From Ichthyophonus hoferi (lineage: Eukaryota; Opisthokonta; Ichthyosporea; Ichthyophonida; Ichthyophonidae): a DNA stretch of 10,331 nt. Within the stretch, counting starts at the first letter, position 1, and each line of letters opens with the position of its first letter. Shown one piece after another: positions 6,903 to 10,331 of the stretch. A program made the translations under genes and the position numbers. The DNA is taken from positions 46,388-56,718 of the forward strand of contig NAOQ01000417.1 of NCBI GenBank assembly GCA_002751075.1, read 5' to 3'. The notes below the pieces were generated by a model that was given only the letters and a program-made list of their open reading frames with translations, did no database searches and was not told the origin of the DNA.

Positions 6903-8990
6903 TGTGTGTATGTATGTATGTTTGTATGCATGTATGTGTGTATGTATGCATGCATATCTAACAAGAATGTACGTCATGCCTAGGGTTGGTAGAAACAATG
7001 AATGAAGCAAATGAGGGCCCTTTGTAAGTTATGCAGTCATAACTCTTAGTATATTATATCTTTATAAATGTATTTATGCTATTATATACAAACATCGTAT
7101 TACTATGGTGTGTTTGTTAAGTGTTAATATTTTTTTCATACATACTACACGTTTTTTTGGAACCTTCTTGAGAGAAAACCTAAAATGAATAAACTATTGA
7201 GTCAAGATGGTAGAGAGTCAAATAAAGTTGTGGAAATAAACCTTTTAAATTCACATTTATAATTCAGGTGTTTTATAATATCAGTTTACAAAAACTGCTC
7301 AAAAAATAGTCATAATTTCTATAGTAACAGCATTCAAAAACATTTAATGCCAAACAATTACTTATAATCTGGTTAAATAATGAACAAACACTGAACTTAA
7401 ACTATTTAAAGCAAAGAATTAAACTAATACTATCACCGTTTGCACCATTCAACCATTTTACTGTCGCACTACTGTTACCATTAACCAACTTGGTTTTTTC
7501 TTGGGCATTGGACCTGTAACTACAACCCTATCTTAATCAACCTTTATTGAACCTACCCCATGTTATCTCTCTAACCGACTCACATACCAAAGACATCAGA
7601 ATTATAATTGCATGTATCCTTTACTCACAGTCGTCTGCAAGACTATTACTGTTATATTAATGTAATTAATGTAGTTATCTCATATATTTCAATCATATAT
7701 ATATACCTTCCTATTAGATATTAAATAGTGCCCTTAACCCCTCCCTATGCTCCATATCAATTAAAAACTTTTAGCATCGTTAATAGTCAATGCAATTATT
7801 TTTTGACCTATGATTAGCAACTTTGAGTAATCCAAAAAGGAATGAAAATAGGTTAATCAAAATGCCTTTACAAACTAAACTTGGAATAAAACAAACTTGC
7901 AAAAATAACACAAACGTATATATATATTAAATGATACGATGATATATACAACCCGGTATATATATATATGTATATCTAATATGTATTTAATAATAGCCCT
8001 AATACTTGTCTTTTACTTTAGTCAATAAAATACAAATCTTAAAAGCTTTAAATTGGCGTGGCAAAGTGAAAAAATTAAATTAAAAAACAAAAAAACAAAA
8101 AATAAAAATAAAAGCTATAACATTCTTACCCTATCCTCTTATGCCTTCATTAATCAGACTACGAACTCCAATAATAACACCTTGCCACTATTCTCACTAT
8201 TACTCTGATTTTCTAGGGATTTAATCCCATTTAGGCTAATATATGAAAAATAATAATAATAAACAGTAATACTTGTATTTGTTGATCATGCATATAACTA
8301 TTAGATATTAGTAAAATGATTTAGTAAGTCAGCCCCAAAGACGTAAATAGGTCCCTATGATGATGTCCTGCAAACAAACAACCATATTTTACGCGTGAAT
8401 GGGAGTGCAAAACTTAGGCTATATACGTATACAGTTTTTTTGTTTAGCTTTTGTATTTTGCCAATATTGACATTTATAATAGATCCCAAAATACAATCTA
8501 GAGTCATTTGTTCTGGAGATATTTTGGTTACTCTGTAATAGATAATACTCGTAAATCTAATTTTGATTATTTAAATTGAAACGAAGTTGTTGCTGTTTTT
8601 CAACTAAATCGTATACGTATTTTTCAAGTATTCATGGCCTTTTCACATTATTAAGTGTAACCTGCTGTTGATGAAAACAGCAAATATGGCTAGATTTCAT
8701 TGCGCCTGCTTGGCCTAACTAGTGCTTCCTCAATAAATTCAGGTACATGTATATATGTGCCTAGGGAATTGGAATTTTAAACAAATCTCGGGTAGCTCAA
8801 AACGTGTAATTGTAATGAAAAATAAGGTGTCAGTCAACCCCTTTTTTCCTGGGTCATACTAATAAAAGAAAGGTCTGGTGTTCTGTAAATAATTAATAGC
8901 AAAAGTTCTGAGTATATATATATATATAGCTGTTCGAGTACTCACTTTGGCTACCGTTTGAAAAAACGAGGCAAAATGTTTTGCAACCAT
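1321..8990 (-). CDS. CYC1: Cytochrome c1, haem protein of mitochondrial complex III (whole gene, 7 exons)
   Basis: Cytochrome c1 takes electrons from the Rieske iron-sulfur protein and passes them to soluble cytochrome c. It sits on the intermembrane-space side of the inner mitochondrial membrane as a core subunit of the bc1 complex. The coding sequence joins 8990-8946, 6825-6655, 4859-4695, 3752-3639, 3271-3124, 2551-2451 and 1425-1321, giving 849 nt and 282 residues plus TAG. Residues 1-42 are a bipartite import signal. The mature part opens near ATYPWNHSG, then RRGYQVYREV. The haem site CSACH is at 78-82. [14 protein letters not shown] and ARHGAE follow, then the likely axial-ligand Met201 in [20 protein letters not shown], and a membrane helix at about 249-263 followed by a basic matrix tail. 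Mature length fits the family; the presequence is short (whole precursor about 325 residues in human, 309 in yeast). All junctions are GT-AG, five of phase 0 and one of phase 1. No internal stops are seen, so a processed copy or pseudogene is unlikely. Confidence 0.96.
1426..2450 (-). other. Intron 6 (1025 nt, phase 0)
   Basis: The intron has a GTAAGT donor and a CCTTCACAG acceptor. It contains a perfect 10-bp hairpin at 2274-2304, and its last 130 nt or so are pyrimidine-rich in the transcript. No embedded gene is visible. Confidence 0.92.
2274..2304. repeat. Perfect 10-bp hairpin in intron 6
   Basis: TGTAGGTCAA at 2274-2283 and its exact reverse complement TTGACCTACA at 2295-2304 flank an 11-nt loop. 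No target duplication or coding sequence accompanies it, so assignment to a transposon is not supported. Confidence 0.85.
2451..2551 (-). CDS. CYC1: Cytochrome c1 exon 6 ([13 protein letters not shown])
   Basis: This exon encodes the end of Gly215 and residues 216-248: [20 protein letters not shown], then [13 protein letters not shown]. The [20 protein letters not shown] pattern is the family signature just before the membrane helix. The acceptor is CTGTGCCATAG after a C/T-rich tract and the donor is AGA|GTAAGT (2450-2445). The family usually has a Met-Gly pair a few residues after the acidic/basic DERK; here that stretch reads KKLLSMR, a modest local difference. Confidence 0.96.
2552..3123 (-). 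other. Intron 5 (572 nt, phase 1)
   Basis: The intron has a GTATGT donor and a GTGCCATAG acceptor. Roughly 2718-2940 is purine-rich on the plus strand, so the transcript is dominated by U and C. This includes an unbroken 30-nt purine run at 2718-2747. The open minus-strand frame across it is only a Phe/Leu/Ser-rich reading of that bias. Confidence 0.92.
2718..2747. repeat. Polypurine low-complexity run
   Basis: Thirty consecutive A/G bases, mostly A, within the purine-rich part of intron 5. The transcript carries the U/C complement. Confidence 0.9.
3124..3271 (-). CDS. CYC1: Cytochrome c1 exon 5 (axial methionine region)
   Basis: This exon encodes residues 166-214 plus the first base of Gly215. 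It reads [37 protein letters not shown] and QVEYPD. The NPYFPG...MA block is diagnostic, and Met201 is by position the sixth ligand of haem c1. The acceptor is CCGTCCCAG, preceded by a long CT tract. The donor is G|GTATGT (3123-3118). This is the only phase 1 boundary in the gene. It splits the glycine codon of the conserved DGTPAT motif, which is restored exactly by exon 6. Confidence 0.97.
3272..3638 (-). other. Intron 4 (367 nt, phase 0)
   Basis: This is the shortest intron, with a GTGGGT donor and a CGTCCCAG acceptor. Its 3' part contains a strong CT-rich tract in the transcript. Nothing else is supported. Confidence 0.92.
3295..3327 (-). promoter_or_regulatory. CT-repeat polypyrimidine tract before exon 5
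   Basis: The plus strand is an almost unbroken purine run with a GA dinucleotide core, so the transcript carries a CU-rich tract about 25-55 nt upstream of the exon 5 acceptor. This is the expected binding region for U2AF or polypyrimidine-tract proteins. It is also a short microsatellite and probably varies in length. Confidence 0.6.
3639..3752 (-). CDS. CYC1: Cytochrome c1 exon 4 (PYPN to ARHG)
   Basis: This exon encodes 38 residues (128-165): [11 protein letters not shown], then [19 protein letters not shown] and RARHGAE. These match the conserved family run SDY..PYPN..AA..ANNGA.PPDLS.I..ARHGG. The acceptor is TCACAG at its upstream end and the donor is GAG|GTGGGT (3638-3633), both phase 0. 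The exon is much richer in G+C than the surrounding introns. The alanine-rich KAAMAAN segment is written as a perfect 16-nt palindrome (3699-3714). The polypyrimidine tract before this exon is weaker than before exons 5-7. Confidence 0.95.
3699..3714. repeat. CYC1: Perfect 16-nt palindrome inside exon 4
   Basis: GGCCGCCATGGCGGCC is fully self-complementary and lies in the codons for KAAMAAN. It is the most GC-rich short stretch in the window. Confidence 0.95.
3753..4694 (-). other. Intron 3 (942 nt, phase 0)
   Basis: The intron has a GTAGGG donor and a GGTCACAG acceptor and is very rich in ATA/TAT low-complexity sequence. A 7-bp hairpin lies at 3846-3865, and two short direct repeats recur in the same order (4121/4242 and 4331/4421). 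The 106-codon open stretch on the plus strand at 3986-4306 is low-complexity and resembles nothing I recognise. Confidence 0.9.
4695..4859 (-). CDS. CYC1: Cytochrome c1 exon 3 (haem-binding CXXCH)
   Basis: This exon encodes 55 residues (73-127), starting [20 protein letters not shown]. Cys78 and Cys81 would form the thioether bonds to haem c, and His82 is the proximal axial ligand. Cytochrome c1 keeps the usual two-cysteine motif here; it is not the single-cysteine AXXCH form found in euglenozoans. It continues with the acidic patch [15 protein letters not shown], which in the family helps to dock cytochrome c and neighbouring subunits, and ends TRPGK. The acceptor is CCTATCCTAG with a perfect TACTAAC branch site 23 nt upstream. 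The donor is AAG|GTAGGG (4694-4689). Both boundaries are phase 0. Confidence 0.97.
4882..4888 (-). promoter_or_regulatory. Perfect TACTAAC branch-site sequence, intron 2
   Basis: On the minus strand this reads TACTAAC, the exact complement-matched consensus for U2 snRNA pairing. The presumed branch adenosine is at 4883, 23 nt before the last base of the intron. A C-rich pyrimidine run and CCTAG follow. Spacing and sequence both fit a functional branch site. Confidence 0.7.
6479..6502. repeat. (TA)12 microsatellite
   Basis: A pure run of twelve TA units in intron 2, about 150 nt downstream of the exon 2 donor in the direction of transcription. Confidence 0.97.
6655..6825 (-). CDS. CYC1: Cytochrome c1 exon 2 (sorting segment and start of mature protein)
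   Basis: This exon encodes 57 residues (16-72). It begins AVRDKGPQ, completing the positively charged targeting part. Then comes a hydrophobic stretch, [18 protein letters not shown], matching the inner-membrane sorting segment typical of cytochrome c1 precursors. Cleavage probably falls near residues 42-44 (inferred). The mature start reads [12 protein letters not shown] and MRRGYQ, close to the conserved YPW.H.G and RRG.QVY blocks. The acceptor is CCCCACAG at its upstream end and the donor is CAG|GTGAGG (6654-6649). Both boundaries are phase 0. Confidence 0.93.
6826..8945 (-). other. Intron 1 (2120 nt, phase 0)
   Basis: The intron has a GTGAGT donor and a CCCCACAG acceptor and separates the two halves of the import signal. 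It holds a TATG-family microsatellite (6873-6954) near its 3' end, an A-rich stretch at about 8066-8112, a 7-bp hairpin at 8663-8682, and several short TA runs such as 7966-7976 and 8913-8928. The 11-mer at 8051-8061 also occurs in the promoter region. I see no exon, RNA gene or transposon in it. Confidence 0.85.
6873..6954. repeat. TATG-family microsatellite
   Basis: About 80 nt of TATG tetranucleotide units with scattered TGTG, TTTG and GCATG variants. It lies in intron 1 about 50 nt upstream of the exon 2 acceptor. In the transcript it reads CAUA repeats. The interruptions suggest an old tract that no longer slips freely. Confidence 0.95.
8946..8990 (-). CDS. CYC1: Cytochrome c1 exon 1 (start codon, N-terminal targeting peptide)
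   Basis: This exon encodes 15 residues, [15 protein letters not shown], rich in hydrophobic and basic residues and lacking acidic ones, as expected for the first part of a mitochondrial matrix-targeting signal. I chose this ATG for four reasons: it has a purine at -3 and G at +4; an in-frame TAA lies upstream at 9033-9035; no other in-frame ATG lies between them; and the exon ends at a textbook donor, AAA|GTGAGT (8945-8940). The donor is phase 0, matching the exon 2 acceptor. Homology cannot confirm it because presequences are poorly conserved. A different first exon inside the 2.1 kb intron remains possible, but the combined signals make this one likely. Confidence 0.82.
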
Positions 8991-9082
8991 CGTTATATAT
9001 TTTGCCCAAGCTGTACCCGCCGGCCTAGACAATTACTATTTTACTGTGACCTATACAGGACTCGGTCTATAAGAAATATTAT

Positions 9083-9088
9083 TTTATA
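9083..9088 (-). promoter_or_regulatory. TATA-like element of cytochrome c1
   Basis: The minus strand reads TATAAA 93-98 nt upstream of the start codon, which would place transcription start near 9055 and give a 5' UTR of roughly 65 nt. A CCAAT box lies about 35-40 nt further upstream. In such AT-rich DNA a TATAAA is common by chance, so this is tentative. Confidence 0.3.
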
Positions 9089-9214
9089 AATTTCCCTGAA
9101 CACAATACACTAATGCGAAGCAATTGGCGTGGTCGGGTTCGTTATGTATAATTAGGCGAGTGAACACTGGAGCCAATCATCATTTTGACATTCGCGTAAA
9201 AACGGCTGTCAGGG

Positions 9215-9234
9215 CAATCCACACGAATGGATTG
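9215..9234. repeat. Short perfect inverted repeat in promoter region
   Basis: CAATCCA at 9215-9221 is followed by a 6-nt spacer and TGGATTG at 9228-9234, a perfect 7-bp inverted repeat. It overlaps the middle minus-strand CCAAT box and could be a dimeric binding site or a chance palindrome. Confidence 0.5.
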
Positions 9235-9246
9235 GTGTTGAGCCAT

Positions 9247-9256
9247 CCATATTTGG
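9247..9256. promoter_or_regulatory. CArG box, CC(A/T)6GG
   Basis: The sequence CCATATTTGG is a perfect match to the CArG consensus bound by SRF/MCM1-type MADS-box proteins. It sits among the CCAAT boxes about 260 nt upstream of the ATG. This is a motif match only. Confidence 0.35.
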
Positions 9257-9320
9257 AAATGGTATCATAATAAACATTTTTTGTTTTTTGGCTTAAACTT
9301 TCCTATTGGCTATTTATCAT

Positions 9321-10331
9321 GAATAACAACAAAAAAATTCCGAACAAATATAATTTTCTCTTATTTTCTTATTTTTCTCATTATTGCATAAAAGGTTTAT
9401 TTTAAAACAAAGAAATCGAAGCCAAATCTGCCTTATCTAATCTTTTGTGCTGGTTTTTTTTTTAATAATTTTGAAAAAATTTGTGAACTTTTTTTTGGTG
9501 AGTTTTTTTTAATATGTATTTATTTACCACAAACTCGTAACATTTTTCTTTGACAGAAGTTTTAATTTCTATAGAGTAAATTTATCTTATACACTCCTTT
9601 GTTCTTATTAAGTCCTTTTTTCTTCATATTTATGAACTCTTAAAAAAAAATGAAATGAAATATTTTGTAAGACTTGAGTCTTGCTTTCAGCAGCGTATAG
9701 ATGTGCCTTATACATACATACGTGCATGCACTATTCTGTCCTAGAACCTACCCTACCCAAACCCAATGTTTAATTTTTGCAAGGTATTGAGGACGTAACG
9801 GCAGTGTCGATGTAGATGCTTAGAACTACCCTTCAAAGCTAACTTCTTTAAGTTTCAAGTAACGCCTATTATTAGAAAAAGTCGATATTTAACAAAAGGA
9901 TTGTGTCAAACAGTAGTTTGTCTCAACCATAGGTGCAATCTTTAACGCACGTGCTCTTAGATGAATATGTTTATCCATATATATCCTGTAAAAAGGAAAT
10001 GGAGAGTTGACAATGTGCTTTTCTTTCGACTTGTTATTGGATTGATATTCAAGTACTTTTTACTCTGGGTAATGTAAAAAGAGTTAGATGTACTACCAAT
10101 TTGTACTGCTTCTTATATTTAACCATCTCATCCTAAAATAACTGTTACCTCCCTGTAAGAGGTTTACCTACGTATAGGCATACTCTGATGTCTCATTATA
10201 ATGCTGCCAACTTAAAGTGGCAAAACATACTATGCTGACGCCTACTAACTCGATTCTATATAGCCATTTTTTATTGTGAAAGTTTGAGCCTTCATAGGAA
10301 ATTTTCCAAAAAAAAAAAAAAAAAAAAAAAA
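9321..10331. other. Upstream flank without a recognised gene
   Basis: The flank is AT-rich with many T and A runs (especially 9340-9660). It contains an E-box palindrome CACGTG at 9948-9953, a short palindrome at 9669-9682, and one weak minus-strand candidate exon near 9889-9987. No divergent gene on the plus strand could be supported. Confidence 0.6.
10308..10331. repeat. Terminal A run at window edge
   Basis: Twenty-four consecutive A's run into the end of the window. It may be the end of an assembled contig at a homopolymer, or the start of a longer A-rich repeat tail. No retroelement body can be recognised upstream. Confidence 0.95.

Larger units (their letters stand above)
9123..9309 (-). 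promoter_or_regulatory. CCAAT-box cluster upstream of cytochrome c1
   Basis: Four CCAAT pentamers lie within 187 nt: on the minus strand at 9123-9127, 9231-9235 and 9305-9309, and on the plus strand at 9173-9177. They lie 133-320 nt upstream of the ATG in a patch richer in G+C than its surroundings. CCAAT boxes bind NF-Y (HAP2/3/4/5 in fungi), which is known to drive respiratory-chain genes in yeast. The density is well above what the AT-rich composition would lead one to expect. Confidence 0.5.

Noticed and set aside
6706-7005. 99-codon plus-strand frame ending in MYVC repeats
   Set aside because: It is antisense to exon 2, and its C-terminal half translates the TATG microsatellite.
8062-8112. 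A-rich stretch considered as a SINE or LINE tail
   Set aside because: No A/B-box promoter, no recognisable retroelement 3' end and no flanking target duplication could be seen.
8932-8938. GTTCGAG resembling a tRNA T-arm
   Set aside because: There is no acceptor stem, D-arm or anticodon arm at the right spacing, and the site abuts the exon 1 donor.
1321-8990. Possibility that the cytochrome c1 copy is a pseudogene or a mitochondrial DNA insertion
   Set aside because: Intact introns, matching phases, no disabling changes and all haem ligands argue for a working nuclear gene; cytochrome c1 is nuclear-encoded in almost all eukaryotes.
9318-9404. Short plus-strand frame MNNNKKIP... as a divergent gene from the CCAAT region
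   Set aside because: It has only about 28 codons of AT-rich, Asn/Lys/Phe-biased sequence, with no donor signal or conservation evidence.

Overview
This window is nuclear DNA from a eukaryote. It is clearly AT-rich and holds one recognisable gene, a complete seven-exon cytochrome c1 gene on the minus strand. The start codon is at 8990 and the stop codon at 1321-1323. Cytochrome c1 is the membrane-anchored c-type haem subunit of mitochondrial respiratory complex III. The exons total 849 nt and encode 282 residues plus a stop. All six introns are GT-AG, the reading frame closes across every junction, and the protein carries CSACH, the PYPN and PPDLS blocks, NPYFPGG...[13 protein letters not shown] and a C-terminal membrane anchor. 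The gene looks intact.

Layout from high to low coordinates, which is the direction of transcription: 9321-10331 is mostly featureless AT-rich flank ending in 24 A's at the window edge; 9036-9320 is a promoter-like stretch with four CCAAT boxes, a perfect CArG box and a TATA-like element; 8991-9035 is part of the 5' UTR. The coding exons are 8946-8990, 6655-6825, 4695-4859, 3639-3752, 3124-3271, 2451-2551 and 1321-1425. Introns of 2120, 1795, 942, 367, 572 and 1025 nt separate them and hold microsatellites, hairpins, polypyrimidine tracts and no gene I can support. The 3' UTR probably ends near 1040-1055, below an AATAAA at 1065-1070. Positions 1-1040 look intergenic, with one strong imperfect hairpin at 439-476.

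The species cannot be named from the sequence. From remembered family sequences, the haem-binding core reads like both animals and fungi, while the C-terminal half ([27 protein letters not shown]) reads closer to fungi such as yeast. Introns near 1-2 kb would be unusual for most fungi. An early-branching opisthokont or another intron-rich protist is a reasonable guess, held loosely.

I found no mobile element with recognisable coding capacity, no RNA gene and no CRISPR array. The window is an ordinary housekeeping locus, and I see no convincing evidence of a new biological system. The findings concern gene architecture, candidate regulatory sites and small DNA structures.
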